Assembly: GCF_000717175.1 (NCBI RefSeq) | Contig: NZ_JNYD01000008.1 | Location: 62,001 to 126,000 of the forward strand | Reading direction: 5' to 3' | Length of the DNA stretch: 64,000 bases | Source of the DNA: Pseudonocardia autotrophica | Lineage (GTDB): Bacteria; Actinomycetota; Actinomycetes; Mycobacteriales; Pseudonocardiaceae | In this document: piece by piece, positions 16,886 through 28,792 of the stretch | How the letters are laid out: the number at the start of each line of letters is the position of its first letter | How positions within the stretch are numbered: the first letter of the stretch is position 1 | The notes under the pieces: generated by a model | Databases searched by the model: none | Seen by the model: the letters and a program-made list of their open reading frames with translations, nothing else | Told to the model about the DNA's origin: nothing | Position numbers and translations under genes: made by a program

Positions 16886-17588
16886 CCCGGCGTTCCTGCT
16901 CCTGCACGGGGCCTGGCACCGCGGGTCGAGCTGGACGCCGCTGCAGGAGGAGCTGCGGGCCCGGGGGCGCAGCTCGGTGGCTCCGGACCTGCCGGCCGAC
17001 GAGCCGGGGGCGGGCGCCGCCGAGTACGCCGCGGCGGCGCTCGCCGCGGCGCCGGCCGAGGGGCCGGTCGTGGTCGTCGGGCACTCGCTCGGCGGACTCA
17101 CCGCGCCGCTGGTCGCCGCCGAGCTCGGCCCGCGGACGCGTGCCCTGGTGCTGGTCGCGGCGATGCTCCCGGCGCCCGGCCGGGCGCACAACGACCTGCT
17201 CCGCGAGGACCGCACGATCATGGCCCCGGGGTTCGGCCCCGGCCAGGAGCGCGGCCCGGGCGGCACGACGAGCTGGCCGGCAGAAGCCGCCGAGGCGTCG
17301 CTGTACGCCGGGGTGGCCCAGGAGCTGGGCGCGCCGGACCTCGTGCGGGAGGCGGTCGCGGGCCTCCGCCCGCAGGCGTGGGCGATCGGCAAGGAGGTCA
17401 CGCCGCTGGCCGCGTGGCCGGCGGTGCGGACGGTGTTGGTCGTCTGCGCGCAGGACCGCGTGGTGAACCCGGAGACCTCCCGCCGGCTGGCCGCCGACCT
17501 GGGCTTCGAGGTCCGCGAGCTGCCCGGTGGGCACTTCCCGATGCTCACCCGCCCGGCCGAGCTGGCCGACCTGCTCGTCGGCCTGTGA
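16878..17588 (+). CDS. Alpha/beta hydrolase
   Basis: 236 residues. LLHGAWHRGSSW is the oxyanion-hole HG segment, VVVGHSLGG holds the nucleophilic Ser, ALVLVCAQDRVVN-like AQDRVV carries the acid, and GGHFPML has the catalytic His. It resembles salicylate-esterase/HNL-type hydrolases. It overlaps the upstream small gene. The substrate cannot be inferred. Confidence 0.87.
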   Translation: MADPAFLLLHGAWHRGSSWTPLQEELRARGRSSVAPDLPADEPGAGAAEYAAAALAAAPAEGPVVVVGHSLGGLTAPLVAAELGPRTRALVLVAAMLPAPGRAHNDLLREDRTIMAPGFGPGQERGPGGTTSWPAEAAEASLYAGVAQELGAPDLVREAVAGLRPQAWAIGKEVTPLAAWPAVRTVLVVCAQDRVVNPETSRRLAADLGFEVRELPGGHFPMLTRPAELADLLVGL

Positions 17589-17596
17589 CGCACCCT

Positions 17597-17629
17597 CACG
17601 ACCGGCGGGAGCCCCCGCCGGCCGTCGTG
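17597..17629. terminator. Hairpin between convergent genes
   Basis: CACGACCGGCGGG pairs with CCCGCCGGCCGTCGTG (13 paired bases with a 3-base bulge and 4-base loop), placed between the hydrolase stop and the convergent membrane-protein stop. It can serve both strands. Confidence 0.65.
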
Positions 17630-17638
17630 CGGGGTCGG

Positions 17639-17926
17639 TCAGGCGATGTTGAGCGTGAAGAAGAAGACGCCGACGAGGATCGCGGCGAAGCCCAGCCCCA
17701 TCGCGATCTTGGCGAGCTTCGCGGTGTCCGGGTTGCGGACCGCGGCGACGCCGACACCGAGGGCCGCGAGCCCGCCGACCCAGCCGACGATCGAGATCGG
17801 GCTGGCGACCAGCGCGACGATGCCGATGATCAGCGCGACCTTGCCCAGCACGGGGTTCTGCTCGCGCGCGGTCTTCCTGCGGGCCTCCGCCAGCAGGCGG
17901 TCGGCGACGGTGTTCTCCTGGCTCAT
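17639..17926 (-). CDS. Small membrane protein, unknown function
   Basis: 95 residues: a charged N-terminus with coiled-coil character (residues 1-25), then three hydrophobic segments at about 28-43, 44-61 and 73-92. There is no catalytic motif. A GGAGGATCTG ribosome-binding site supports the start. It resembles small DUF4190-like actinobacterial membrane proteins only in size and layout. Confidence 0.75.
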   Translation of the reverse strand: MSQENTVADRLLAEARRKTAREQNPVLGKVALIIGIVALVASPISIVGWVGGLAALGVGVAAVRNPDTAKLAKIAMGLGFAAILVGVFFFTLNIA

Positions 17927-17982
17927 CAGATCCTCCGGTCAGGGGGACGGTCCCGGCGCGGATCCGTCCGGCGTGCACGCAC

Positions 17983-17997
17983 GTGACGCGACGTCAC
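17983..17997. promoter_or_regulatory. Short inverted repeat in divergent promoter region
   Basis: GTGACG-CGA-CGTCAC lies in the 247-base region between the divergent small membrane protein and SCO6745-like genes. It is a possible operator; nothing else in this spacer is recognisable apart from a TACGGT box at 18140-18145 that could be the -10 of the rightward gene. Confidence 0.3.
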
Positions 17998-18173
17998 TTC
18001 CGTGAGGTCAACGAGCGCACGCCGCCGCTGGTGCTCCGCCGGTCCGGTGATCGGCGCGTCCGCGACCGCGGACCGCGGGTGCGCGCCGCCACCGGATCGG
18101 CGCAACGCCGGGCGCTGGATCGACGATGGTCGGACGTCCTACGGTCGTGGGGGGAACGAGGACGGGAGGCGCC

Positions 18174-19112
18174 ATGACGACCGGGACCACCGCTGCGACC
18201 AGCACGGACGCCGCCGGCGAGGAGCACCGGGCGCGCCGGCTGTGGCGCGCGCTGGAGCCGTTGCACGCGGTGACCTACTTCGCGCCGGAGGCGCGCTCGG
18301 CGGGGGAGTCGCTGGGCCTGCGGGGCTTCTGGCGCGGCTACTTCGGGCAGCGCGCCGCACCGCTCGGGCCGGTTCCGGCCGAGGTCGTGACCGCGCTGTT
18401 CTACAACTTCGCGCCCGGGTTCGTCGCCCGCTCGGTGCCCGAGGTCTGGTCGGTCGCCACGCCCGCGCAGCTGCTCGACGCCCGGCTGGCGGCCGTCGAC
18501 GCCGCCCTGCGCCGCGCGCTCGGCGAGCTCACCGGGTCCGCCGACGTCGCCGAGGCGGCCGAGCTGGCGCGCACGGCCGCGACCTCCGTGTCGACGGCCG
18601 GGCGGGCGCTCGCCGCCGCCAACGCCGCCCTGCCGTGGCCGGACGCGCCGCACCTCGTCCTCTGGCAGGCCCAGACGGTCCTGCGCGAGCAGCGGGGAGA
18701 CGGGCACGTCGCCGCCCTGGTGAGCGCGGGCGTCGACCCCGTGGAGGCGCTGGTGGTGTTCGCGGGCGCCCAGGGCCTGCCGGGCGACTGGCTGCGCGAG
18801 CGGCGCGGCTGGACCGTCGAGGAGTGGGAGGCCGCGCGGGCCCGGCTCAGCGACCGGGGCCTCGTCGAACCGAACGCCGGGGAGACCGTGACCGACACCG
18901 TGCTCACCGACGCGGGGCGGGAGCTCTGCGCCGAGGTCGAGGCCCGCACGGACGCGCTCGCCGACCAGGCCTGGCGCGCCCTCGGCGACGCCCGGGCCGA
19001 GCGTCTGGTCGGGCTGGCGGGACCCCTGGTGGAGCGGGTCCTCGCCGCGGGCGACTTCCTGCCGCAGAACCCGATGGGCATGCGCCCGCTCGTGGCGGCC
19101 GGCCCCGGCTGA
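18174..19112 (+). CDS. SCO6745/SalK-family protein
   Basis: 312 residues, helical, resembling the SCO6745 family ([10 protein letters not shown] near the N-terminus; [40 protein letters not shown], which has a winged-helix look; the ending FLPQNPMGM). Family members are proposed helix-turn-helix or SalK-like proteins with no established reaction. The ATG at 18174 follows GGGAGGCGCC. It stands alone in its transcription unit. Confidence 0.75.
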   Translation: MTTGTTAATSTDAAGEEHRARRLWRALEPLHAVTYFAPEARSAGESLGLRGFWRGYFGQRAAPLGPVPAEVVTALFYNFAPGFVARSVPEVWSVATPAQLLDARLAAVDAALRRALGELTGSADVAEAAELARTAATSVSTAGRALAAANAALPWPDAPHLVLWQAQTVLREQRGDGHVAALVSAGVDPVEALVVFAGAQGLPGDWLRERRGWTVEEWEAARARLSDRGLVEPNAGETVTDTVLTDAGRELCAEVEARTDALADQAWRALGDARAERLVGLAGPLVERVLAAGDFLPQNPMGMRPLVAAGPG

Positions 19113-19168
19113 TCCGCCGGCACCCGAGGGGACGGGCGACGGGCGGGCCGGGTGGCGATCGTGCCAGG

Positions 19169-20176
19169 ATGGACGGCGTGTCGCGACCCGATCCTCGTCA
19201 GGCAGCCCAGACGGCGGCCCTGTCGTCCGCGTTGGCGGGCGCCGTCGATCTCTCCGCGCTGAAGGCCCGTTCGGAGGCCGCGGCCCGCCAGCAGGCGGCG
19301 GGCGGCGCCCAGGGCGGGGCCCCGGCGGCCTCCCCCGACGGTGGCGGCGGTGGCGGGTACGTCATCGACGTCACCGAGCAGAGCTTCCAGCGGGACGTGC
19401 TCGAGGCGTCCCTGCAGGTGCCGGTGATCGTCGACCTCTGGGCCACCTGGTGCGAGCCCTGCAAGCAGCTCTCGCCGGTCCTGGAGCGCCTCGCGAACGC
19501 GAGCGGCGGCGCCTGGCTCCTCGCGAAGGTCGACGTCGACGCCAACCAGCGGATCGCGCAGGCCTTCGGCGTGCAGTCGATCCCGATGGTGGTCGCGGTC
19601 GTCGCGGGTCAGCCGGTCGACGCGTTCCAGGGCGCCCTGCCCGAGCCGCAGGTCAAGGACTGGATCGCCCGGATCCTCGACGCCCTGCGCGACCGCATGC
19701 CCGCGATCGCCGAGGGCGAGCGCCGGGCGGCCGCGGGCGGCACGGCCGCGCCCGAGGAGGAGCCGGAGGACCCGCGCTTCACCGAGGCCGAGGACGCGCT
19801 CGAGCGCGGTGACTACGCCGAGGCCGAGGCCGCCTACCAGCGGATCCTCGACCAGGAGCCGGCCAACGAGATGGCGCTGGCCGCGCTCTCGCAGGTGCGC
19901 TTCCTGGCCCGGGCCGAGCAGGCGGACCCGTCGGCGATCGCCCGGGCCGACGCCGCACCCGACGACGTCGACGCCCAGCTCGCCGCGGCGGACGCCGAGG
20001 TCGCCCAGGACCGGGCCGAGTCGGCCTTCGGGCGCCTGGTCGCCGCGGTCGGCCGGACCTTCGGGGACGACCGGGAGAAGGTCCGCAGCCACCTCGTCGG
20101 GCTGTTCGAGCTGTTCCCGGCGGACGACCCGCGGGTGAGCACCGCCCGTCGCGCCCTGGCCCGCGCGCTGTTCTGA
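19169..20176 (+). CDS. YbbN/CnoX-like thioredoxin-TPR co-chaperone
   Basis: 335 residues. A Gly/Ala-rich N-terminal linker precedes a thioredoxin domain (about 60-170) whose active site is WCEPC, not WCGPC, followed by tetratricopeptide-like helices ([20 protein letters not shown]). E. coli CnoX (YbbN) holds unfolding proteins under oxidative stress and passes them to GroEL; the actinobacterial form has the same layout. ATG at 19169 and GTG at 19178 are both possible starts. Confidence 0.88.
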   Translation: MDGVSRPDPRQAAQTAALSSALAGAVDLSALKARSEAAARQQAAGGAQGGAPAASPDGGGGGGYVIDVTEQSFQRDVLEASLQVPVIVDLWATWCEPCKQLSPVLERLANASGGAWLLAKVDVDANQRIAQAFGVQSIPMVVAVVAGQPVDAFQGALPEPQVKDWIARILDALRDRMPAIAEGERRAAAGGTAAPEEEPEDPRFTEAEDALERGDYAEAEAAYQRILDQEPANEMALAALSQVRFLARAEQADPSAIARADAAPDDVDAQLAAADAEVAQDRAESAFGRLVAAVGRTFGDDREKVRSHLVGLFELFPADDPRVSTARRALARALF

Positions 20177-20226
20177 GCGCGGGGCGCGCGGCCGGGAGGG
20201 ATCCCGGCCGACTACGGTCGGCAGCC

Positions 20227-21429
20227 GTGTCGACGACCAGCCCGCAGCCCGTCGCCGATCCGCCGCGGCCCCCGGCCCGGCGGTGGACGGCCGCCCGCGT
20301 CGGCGCGGCCGTGCTCGCGGTGGCGGCGCTCGCGCTGACCGCCGTGCTGCACGCCACGCACCACAACCTGCTGGTCCTCGGCCTGTCGTCGACGGACATG
20401 CGGGAGCTGCACGCGGACTTCGACACGTTCTGGCATTCCGCCGTCGCGCTCACCCAGGGCGGCGACATCTACGAGACGCCGGCGAAGCTGCGCAACCTCA
20501 ACCCGCCGCTGCTCAGCCTGCTGCTGGCCCCGCTCGCGGGTCTCGACGTGGTCGTCGCGTACCGGGTGTTCGCCGCGGTCACCCTGCTGCTGATCGCCGG
20601 CGCGGTGCTGCTGGTGTGCCGGGAGCTGCGGTTGCCGTGGTGGTGGACGGCGGGCGCCACGCTGGCGATGCTCGCGTCCTCGCCCCTGCACGGCACGCTC
20701 TACCTCGGCCAGATCTACGGGCTGCTGCTGGTCGGGCTGGTCGCGGGCTGGATCGCCGAGCGCCGCGGGCACCCGCTGCTCGCCGGCGTGCTCTACGGCG
20801 TCACGGTCGCGCTCAAGCCCTCGCTCGCCCCGGTCCTGCTGCTCCCCGCCGTGCAGCAGCGGTGGCGGCCGTTTTTTGCGGGGGTCGGCGGCGCCGTCGT
20901 CGCGACCCTCGTGGGTGCGCTGGCCGCGGGGCCGTCGAGCGCCCTGGAGTGGCTGCGGATCGGGTTCGGCGAGCCGGTGCCCGACGTCCTGGACAACGCC
21001 GCCCTGCCCGGCGAGGCGCTGCGCCTGGGACTGCCGTCGGGCGTCGGGACGGTGCTGGGGCTCGTCGCGCTGGTCGGCACCCTGGTCTGGCTCGCGCGCC
21101 GCTCCCGCACCGGCACGGTGGACCCGGGCGGCACGGCACCGTGGGCGGTGATCGCGGCGGGCCTGCTGATGTCGCCCATCTCCTGGCACAACTACCTGCT
21201 GCTGCTGTGGCCGGGCGTGCTCGCCGTGGTGGCGGCGTCGGCGGCGGGCAGCGTGCGCCGGGCGTGGGTGGCCGCGCTGCTGGCGTTGCCGCTGGTCCCC
21301 GTCTCCTGGGGCGAGCTGTGGACGCCGGACGACCCGTGGACGCCGCTCGGCCGCAGCCTCTACTGCGCGATCCTTCTGGCCTACTGGGTCACGCTGCTCC
21401 GCAACGCTGACCGCACTATGGAACCATAA
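20227..21429 (+). CDS. GT87 (DUF2029) polyprenol-phosphate mannosyltransferase-like membrane protein
   Basis: 400 residues with about ten membrane segments. The Asp pair needed by GT-C enzymes is in the first extracytoplasmic loop (HADFDTFWHSAVAL). DUF2029 proteins such as mycobacterial PimE add mannose from polyprenol-phosphate-mannose to envelope lipids. A TACGGT box at 20213-20218 sits 8 bases before the GTG. Its last residues and stop codon (TMEP-stop) are provided by the TATGGAACCATAACG repeat, so the repeat has replaced or extended the original 3' end. Confidence 0.85.
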   Translation: MSTTSPQPVADPPRPPARRWTAARVGAAVLAVAALALTAVLHATHHNLLVLGLSSTDMRELHADFDTFWHSAVALTQGGDIYETPAKLRNLNPPLLSLLLAPLAGLDVVVAYRVFAAVTLLLIAGAVLLVCRELRLPWWWTAGATLAMLASSPLHGTLYLGQIYGLLLVGLVAGWIAERRGHPLLAGVLYGVTVALKPSLAPVLLLPAVQQRWRPFFAGVGGAVVATLVGALAAGPSSALEWLRIGFGEPVPDVLDNAALPGEALRLGLPSGVGTVLGLVALVGTLVWLARRSRTGTVDPGGTAPWAVIAAGLLMSPISWHNYLLLLWPGVLAVVAASAAGSVRRAWVAALLALPLVPVSWGELWTPDDPWTPLGRSLYCAILLAYWVTLLRNADRTMEP

Positions 21430-21554
21430 CGCGCATTTTCGGACGCTGTTTCCGCAGTACGGTTCCATAACGCCGAAAAGGACGCGGGCGAGCAGCAGTA
21501 TGGTTCCATAACGCCGACATGGCGGTCTGTGGCAAGCGTTAGGGAACCATACTG
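21417..21554. repeat. TATGGTTCCATAACG repeat cluster B (four copies)
   Basis: Four copies between the convergent GT87 and glgB genes: inverted copy 21417-21430, direct copies at 21455-21472 (TACGGTTCCATAACG) and 21496-21514, and inverted copy 21536-21555. The last two can pair over 20 bases with one mismatch. The consensus GCAGTATGGTTCCATAACGC is the same as cluster A at 3354-3460, 18 kb away. The left copy encodes the GT87 stop codon. Confidence 0.85.
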
Positions 21555-21561
21555 CCGCCGG

Positions 21562-23931
21562 TCAGACGTCGCGGGAATCCTCGTCGGCGGGGCCGACCTC
21601 GGGCTGGACGCCCCGCACCAGGTCCGGGGTGTGGGCGGCGCCGGCGGGCGGTGCCTCGACGGCCGGCTCGGTGGCGGCGGACTGGACGGGCCGCTTCGGG
21701 TGCACCGGGCCGCCCGTCTCCTCCGGCACCAGCCAGAGCACGCCCGCCGGGGGCAGCCGCAGGACGGCCGACGCCGGACGCCCGTGCCACGCGGCCCGCT
21801 CGGCCTCGACCCCGCCCAGGTTGCCCACGCCGGAGCCGCCGTAGTTCTCGGCGTCCGTGTTGACCAGCTCGCGCCACTTGCCCGCGAAGGGCAGCCCCAC
21901 GCGGTAGTTCTCCTTCGGCTGGCCGGAGAAGTTCGCGATGCAGGCCAGGACCGCCGGGCGGCCGTCGTGGTCGGTGCCCTGCCGCAGGAAGCTCAGCACG
22001 TTGCCCGCGGCGTCGTTGGCGTCGATCCACGAGAAGCCCTCGGGCGAGTGGTCCGCGGTCCACAGCGCCGGGTGGTCCCGGTAGGTGCGGTTGAGGTCGC
22101 CGACGAGGGTCTTGATGCCGCCGTGCAGCCGGTTGCCGAGCAGGTCCCAGTCGAGCGAGCGCTCCTCCGACCACTCGCGGACCTGGCCGAACTCCTGGCC
22201 CATGAACAGCAGCTGCTTGCCCGGGTGCGCCCACATGAACGCGAGCAGCGCGCGGACGTTGGCGGCCTTGTTCCAGTCGTCGCCCGGCATCCGGGTCCAC
22301 AGCGAGCCCTTGCCGTGCACGACCTCGTCGTGGCTGATCGGCAGGACGTAGTTCTCGCTGAACGCGTACATCAGCGAGAAGGTCATCTGGTTGTGGTGGT
22401 AGCTGCGGTGCACGGGGTCGCGCCCGATGTAGTCGAGCGTGTCGTGCATCCAGCCCATGTTCCACTTGAACCCGAAGCCGAGCCCGCCCATGTAGGTGGG
22501 CCGCGTGACGCCCGGCCACGCCGTGGACTCCTCGGCGATCGTGACGACGCCGGGGTGCTCCCGGTAGACCGTCGCGTTCATCTCCTGCAGGAAGGAGACG
22601 GCCTCGAGGTTCTCCCGGCCGCCGTACTGGTTGGGCAGCCACTGCCCGTCCGGCCGCGAGTAGTCGAGGTAGAGCATCGAGGCCACGGCGTCCACCCGCA
22701 GCCCGTCGATGTGGAACTCCTCGAGCCAGTACAGCGCGTTGGCGACCAGGAAGTTGCGCACCTCGCGACGGCCGAAGTCGAACACGAGCGTGCCCCAGTC
22801 CGGCTGCTCGCCGCGGCGCGGGTCGGCGTGCTCGTACAGCGGCGAGCCGTCGAAGCGGGCCAGCGCCCACTCGTCCCGCGGGAAGTGCGCGGGCACCCAG
22901 TCGACGATCACGCCGTAGCCGTGCCGGTGCAGCGTGTCGACGAAGTACCGGAAGTCGTCCGGGGTGCCGAAGCGGGAGGTCGGGGCGTAGTAGCCGGAGA
23001 CCTGGTAGCCCCAGGAGCCGCCGAACGGGTGCTCCGCCACCGGGAGCAGCTCGACGTGGGTGAAGCCGGTCTCGTCCAGGTACTCGACGAGCTGGTCGGC
23101 GATCTCGCGGTAGCCGTTGCCCTGCCGCCACGAGCCGATGTGCAGCTCGTAGACGCTCATGGGCTCGGCGTGCGGCTGGCGGACGGCGCGTGCGGCCATC
23201 CACTCCTCGTCGCCCCACTCATGGGTGGCGGCGGTGACCACGGACGCCGTCGCGGGCGGGACCTCGGTGGCGAACGCCAGCGGGTCCGCCTTGTCACGCC
23301 ACACGCCGTCGCGGCCCAGGATCCGGTACTTGTACCGCGTCCCGACGCCCACGTCGGGCACGAAGATCTCCCAGACGCCGGCGCTGCCGAGCGAGCGCAT
23401 CGGGTGCGCCCAGCCCGCCCAGCCGTCGAAGTCGCCGGTCACGCGCACGCCCTGGGCGTTGGGCGCCCAGACGGCGAAGCTGGTGCCGATGACCTGGCCG
23501 TGGGCGGTGTCGTAGGTGCGCACGTGCGCACCGAGCACGTCCCAGAGCCGCTCGTGGCGGCCCTCGCCGATCAGGTGGAGGTCGACCTCGCCGAGGGTCG
23601 GGAGCCAGCGGTACGGGTCGTCCGTGACGTCGACGCGGTCGCCGTAGCGGACGCGGATCTTGTAGTCCCCACCCGGCCCGTCGACGACGCCGGAGAACAG
23701 GCCGGCGTCGTGCACCTTGACGAGCGGGTGCGCGTCGTCCGGGTCGCCGCCGCGCAGCACCCACACCTCGTCGGCGTGCGGGCGCAGCACGCGGACGACG
23801 GTGCCGCCGCCGGCCGTCGGGTGCGCGCCCAGCACCCCGTGGGGGTTGTGGTGGGCACCACCCAGGAGCCGGTCGGTCGTCGCCTGGTCCGGGGGGCAGG
23901 GGTCGATCGTGCGGGTGTCCTCGTGTGCCAC
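21562..23931 (-). CDS. glgB: 1,4-alpha-glucan branching enzyme (GH13)
   Basis: 789 residues, longer than E. coli GlgB mainly at the termini. N-terminal CBM48 ([30 protein letters not shown]) precedes the GH13 barrel with the nucleophile Asp in [11 protein letters not shown], the acid Glu in TIAEEST and the stabilising Asp in ISHDEVVHG. It introduces alpha-1,6 branches into glucan made by GlgE. A TAGGGT box (23943-23938) lies 6 bases before its GTG, so glgB has its own leaderless promoter even though it is downstream of treS-mak-mntA-hepT. Confidence 0.96.
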   Translation of the reverse strand: MAHEDTRTIDPCPPDQATTDRLLGGAHHNPHGVLGAHPTAGGGTVVRVLRPHADEVWVLRGGDPDDAHPLVKVHDAGLFSGVVDGPGGDYKIRVRYGDRVDVTDDPYRWLPTLGEVDLHLIGEGRHERLWDVLGAHVRTYDTAHGQVIGTSFAVWAPNAQGVRVTGDFDGWAGWAHPMRSLGSAGVWEIFVPDVGVGTRYKYRILGRDGVWRDKADPLAFATEVPPATASVVTAATHEWGDEEWMAARAVRQPHAEPMSVYELHIGSWRQGNGYREIADQLVEYLDETGFTHVELLPVAEHPFGGSWGYQVSGYYAPTSRFGTPDDFRYFVDTLHRHGYGVIVDWVPAHFPRDEWALARFDGSPLYEHADPRRGEQPDWGTLVFDFGRREVRNFLVANALYWLEEFHIDGLRVDAVASMLYLDYSRPDGQWLPNQYGGRENLEAVSFLQEMNATVYREHPGVVTIAEESTAWPGVTRPTYMGGLGFGFKWNMGWMHDTLDYIGRDPVHRSYHHNQMTFSLMYAFSENYVLPISHDEVVHGKGSLWTRMPGDDWNKAANVRALLAFMWAHPGKQLLFMGQEFGQVREWSEERSLDWDLLGNRLHGGIKTLVGDLNRTYRDHPALWTADHSPEGFSWIDANDAAGNVLSFLRQGTDHDGRPAVLACIANFSGQPKENYRVGLPFAGKWRELVNTDAENYGGSGVGNLGGVEAERAAWHGRPASAVLRLPPAGVLWLVPEETGGPVHPKRPVQSAATEPAVEAPPAGAAHTPDLVRGVQPEVGPADEDSRDV

Positions 23932-24039
23932 CCCGAAACCCTATTGCGGACCGCTCGGACGCGCCCACTGTGGTCCGCCGAACGGGTTGTGGCCCTAGAT
24001 CAAACCTCTTCGGCCGGACTTCTCGACGGGGACGGCGGG

Positions 24040-24459
24040 TCAGCCGGCCGCCGCCCGGGCGAGCGCGGATCGGAACCCGGCGAGGTCGTCCACCCGGGTC
24101 TTGAGGATCTCCACCACCCGGGAGTCGTCGATCGTCGCGTACCCGTGGACGAGCAGGTTCCGGAAGCGCGCCGTGTCGCGGAGCGTGGCCGCGGTCGCGG
24201 CGGGAAGGAGGCCGGCCTCGGCCAGTGCGGAGAAGACGTCGGCGTAGTCCAGCGGAGCGCGCAGCCCCTCGGAGGCCACGATGTGCCGCCCCAGGTCGAC
24301 GCAGACCTCGATCGCGACGACGAACCGGTACTTGACCGCCGCGAGGAGGTCCTCGTCCCCGAGGAGCTCGTCGGCCGACCTCCCGGAGAGCCTGCGGAGG
24401 GCCTCGATCTCGAGGCCCAGACGGTGGAGCATCGTCTGGACGCGAAGCAGGTCGACCAC
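24040..24459 (-). CDS. hepT: HepT-like HEPN-domain RNase toxin
   Basis: 139 residues, all-helical. The HEPN catalytic motif R-x4-H-x-Y is at Arg100, His105 and Tyr107 (RNLLVHGY), matching HepT toxins whose tyrosine is AMPylated by the partner antitoxin. The family length is about 140. The GTG start lies 2 bases after the mntA stop; an overlapping TTG at 24465 is possible. Together with the upstream gene this is a HEPN/MNT (type VII) toxin-antitoxin pair, placed here between maltokinase and glgB. Confidence 0.88.
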   Translation of the reverse strand: MVDLLRVQTMLHRLGLEIEALRRLSGRSADELLGDEDLLAAVKYRFVVAIEVCVDLGRHIVASEGLRAPLDYADVFSALAEAGLLPAATAATLRDTARFRNLLVHGYATIDDSRVVEILKTRVDDLAGFRSALARAAAG

Positions 24460-24461
24460 GC

Positions 24462-24881
24462 TCAACCCCGTCCCTCGGCGGCCCGAGCGACCAACTCGCG
24501 GTCGAGCGGTGCGGCCCAGATCTCGACGTCGTCGGCCATCCGCCCGGTCACCGACTCCCACTCGACCCGGAACGGCTCGTCCCGGCTGTAGAGCACCACG
24601 CGGCCGCGGAGGACACGGCCGAGGAAGCGGAGGGGTGCGCCGTCGAGGACCGTCACCTCGATCCCGCCCACACCCGACGCAGCCGTCAGGGCGTCGGCCA
24701 CGTGGGACTCGATGCCTGCCGAGGGGCGGTCGAGGAGGAGTCCGACGTCCACGTCGCTGTCGGGACGCGGACGCCCGGTGACGCGGGAGCCGTAGAGGTA
24801 GGCCACCCGCACGGGCAGGCCGGGCAGGATCTCCGCGCACGCCGCACGGAGACGCTCGACCAGCTCCGCGTCCGCCTCCAT
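24462..24881 (-). CDS. mntA: MntA-like minimal nucleotidyltransferase antitoxin
   Basis: 139 residues. The polymerase-beta-type signature GS-x10-D-x-D is at Gly31, Ser32, Asp43 and Asp45 (YLYGSRVTGRPRPDSDVDV). MntA AMPylates the HepT tyrosine and neutralises it. The ATG is only 10 bases downstream of the maltokinase stop, so it is almost certainly on the treS-mak transcript. Codon use looks like its neighbours, so there is no clear mark of recent acquisition. Confidence 0.88.
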   Translation of the reverse strand: MEADAELVERLRAACAEILPGLPVRVAYLYGSRVTGRPRPDSDVDVGLLLDRPSAGIESHVADALTAASGVGGIEVTVLDGAPLRFLGRVLRGRVVLYSRDEPFRVEWESVTGRMADDVEIWAAPLDRELVARAAEGRG

Positions 24882-24891
24882 GCGGCCGATC

Positions 24892-26306
24892 CTAGAGCGA
24901 GATGTGCGGGTCGGACTCCGGGTCCGCGGTGTCGACGCCCTTGTCCTGCGCCTCCTCGACCAGCCGCGCGATCGAGGTGAGCGGGATGCTGGCCCACGTG
25001 GGACGGGAGCGGGTCTCGTAGACCACTTCGTACACCGCCTTGTCCAGCTCGTAGGCGCGCAGCACCGCGGCCTCGGCCCGCGGGTCCCGCCCGGCGCCGA
25101 ACGCGTAGCCGTCGCAGAACGCGGAGCGGTTGCGCACGGCCCACTCGTCGGCGCGGCGGAAGAGCTGCTGTTCCTCGTGCTCGTCCGCGTCCGCCAGCGT
25201 GACCTGGTGGTAGACGGCGTAGTCGAAGGACCGCAGCATGCCGGCGACGTCCCGCAGCGGCGAGTCCATCCGGGTTCGCTCGGTGAGCGGCGCCGCGGGC
25301 TCGCCCTCGAAGTCGATGAGCAGCCAGCCGCGCGGCGTGCGGAGCGTCTGGCCGAGGTGCAGGTCGCCGTGCACGCGTTGGGTGGGGATCTCGCCGGTCA
25401 GCGCGTCGTACACCGCGCGGATGCCGTCGACGTGCTCGCCCAGCGCCGGCACCTGCGAGGCGGCCTCGGTCAGCCGGGCGGTGAGCGCGGCCCGCAGCTC
25501 GTCCGCGTCCCGCGAGCCCGTGCCCAGCGCCGCGGCCAGCTCCTTGTGCACCACCGCGACGGTCTCGCCGAGCCGCCGCGCCTCGCCGGCGAAGTCCCCG
25601 CCGACCTCGTTGGCGTACAGGTCGCCCTCGGCGAACAGGTCCCGCACGCTGGTCAGCGCCATCGCCCAGCCCTCGGCGGAGTTCGACGCGAAGTCCTGCA
25701 GCATGCCGAGCGTGGCGGGCTGCCCGTCGAGGGTGCCCTCGACCGCGCCCTGCAGCGACGCCACCTGCTCGCTGCCCTCCCCGCGCAGCGCGCGGTGCAG
25801 CTCGAGGTCCGGGTTGAGCCCGGGCGCGACCCGCCGGAACAGCTTGAAGATGCTCTTGTCCCCGTAGGCGACGGAGGTGTTCGACTGCTCCACCCCGAGG
25901 ATCCGGCCGGAGACGCCGGACGGGATCTCGACACCGGGCTCGGGCACGAACCGGATGTCCCCGTACGTGCGGCCCTCCCGAATCGAGTCGAGCAGGAAGG
26001 CCGTGGCCTCGTGGTCCCACATCGCGTCGTACGCGATCCGGTCGCCGACCGCGCCGATCGTGGCGTACTCCAGGTCCGGCGTCGGCTGGTGGCGCCGCCC
26101 GGCCAGCAGCTGGTAGTGCTCCGGCGCGCTGCCGTCGGCGAAGGTCACCCGGAGCAGGCACAGGTCGAGGAGCAGCTCGCCCTCGCCGATCAACGGGGTG
26201 GAGCCGGCGACCGCGACGGACTCGACGGGCCGGCCCTTCGCCGGGAACCAGCGCTGGCGCGCCAGGTAGTCGGGCAGATGGGCCGGGAGCTCCTCGGCGA
26301 GCGCCG

Positions 26307-26310
<4 letters not shown>
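24892..26310 (-). CDS. mak: Maltokinase
   Basis: 472 residues. Maltokinase (Pep2) phosphorylates maltose from TreS to maltose-1-phosphate, the GlgE donor. The eukaryotic-kinase-like catalytic loop [12 protein letters not shown] and the metal-binding DFEGEP are visible, and the N-terminal [12 protein letters not shown] is characteristic of the family. Its ATG overlaps the treS TGA (ATGA), so the two are translationally coupled; in many actinobacteria they are fused or complexed. Confidence 0.95.
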
Positions 26311-28046
<1,736 letters not shown>

Positions 28047-28106
28047 CGGTTGCGGACTCTATCCGGGCCGGCCCGGTTTCTCAGGTCGGAGCGGCGCGGA
28101 CCGACC

Positions 28107-28766
28107 TCACCCGCCGCCGCCCGACGACGCCGCGACGGTGGCGGCGTGCTGGGAGGCGACGGCCTTGCGGAGGGCCTTCGGGACGGGGCCGGTGCGGGCG
28201 GTGAGGGCCTCGATGCGGTCCTTGCGCTGCTTGCCGTCCGCGCGGCTCACGACGGTGCGCAGGCGGGCCGCGGCGGCCAGGGCGACGGCGGCCGCGTCCT
28301 CGTCGGAGATCCCCTCGGGCCGGACGCCGTGCAGGGCGGACCGGGCGGAGTCGGCCAGCCGGCGCACGGCCCGGGTGTCCCGCGGCGTGACGTCGTCGAC
28401 CGGGAAGATCCCGAGGACCCGGCGCGGCTGTACGCGGACCCACCGGGCCGCCGCCAGCCGGTCGCGCACGAGGCCCCGGGCGTGCCGGGCGCGGTGGCGC
28501 ACCCAGTGCTGCCAGGTCCGCGGCCGCCCGCTCGCGGCGACCTCCTCGAGCACCAGGGCGAGCAGCGGGTCCTGCGGCGCCCGCACGTGGGGGACGGCGA
28601 CGGCCTTGCCGTCCTCGTCGCGCAGGGCGCCGGCGGCCAGCAGCTCGGTCAGCGCGGCGGCCCGCAGCAGCAGGCCGCGCTCGCCGGAGCCGGTGAACCG
28701 CTTGCGCTGCGGGTCCCAGCTGAGCAGGTAGAGCCGCTCGGGCAGGGAGATCGGGGTGGTCGGCAC
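28107..28766 (-). CDS. GPP34-family (GOLPH3-like) protein
   Basis: 219 residues with the GPP34 pattern: LPERLYLLSWDP at the N-terminus, GERGLLLRAAALTELLAAGAL and a helical C-terminal half. The eukaryotic homologue GOLPH3 binds phosphatidylinositol-4-phosphate; bacterial copies have no assigned role but are often membrane-associated. The GTG start has a strong GGAGGTGA at 28772-28779 (minus strand). It follows the RHH and SPFH genes in the same orientation. Confidence 0.85.
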   Translation of the reverse strand: MPTTPISLPERLYLLSWDPQRKRFTGSGERGLLLRAAALTELLAAGALRDEDGKAVAVPHVRAPQDPLLALVLEEVAASGRPRTWQHWVRHRARHARGLVRDRLAAARWVRVQPRRVLGIFPVDDVTPRDTRAVRRLADSARSALHGVRPEGISDEDAAAVALAAAARLRTVVSRADGKQRKDRIEALTARTGPVPKALRKAVASQHAATVAASSGGGG

Positions 28767-28792
28767 GGGGTCACCTCCGGGTCGGTGTGGGC

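Noticed and set aside
18002..19168. Long upstream extension of the thioredoxin-TPR gene
   Set aside because: It is an out-of-frame Arg/Gly-rich reading of the SCO6745-like gene; protein-like sequence begins at 19169.
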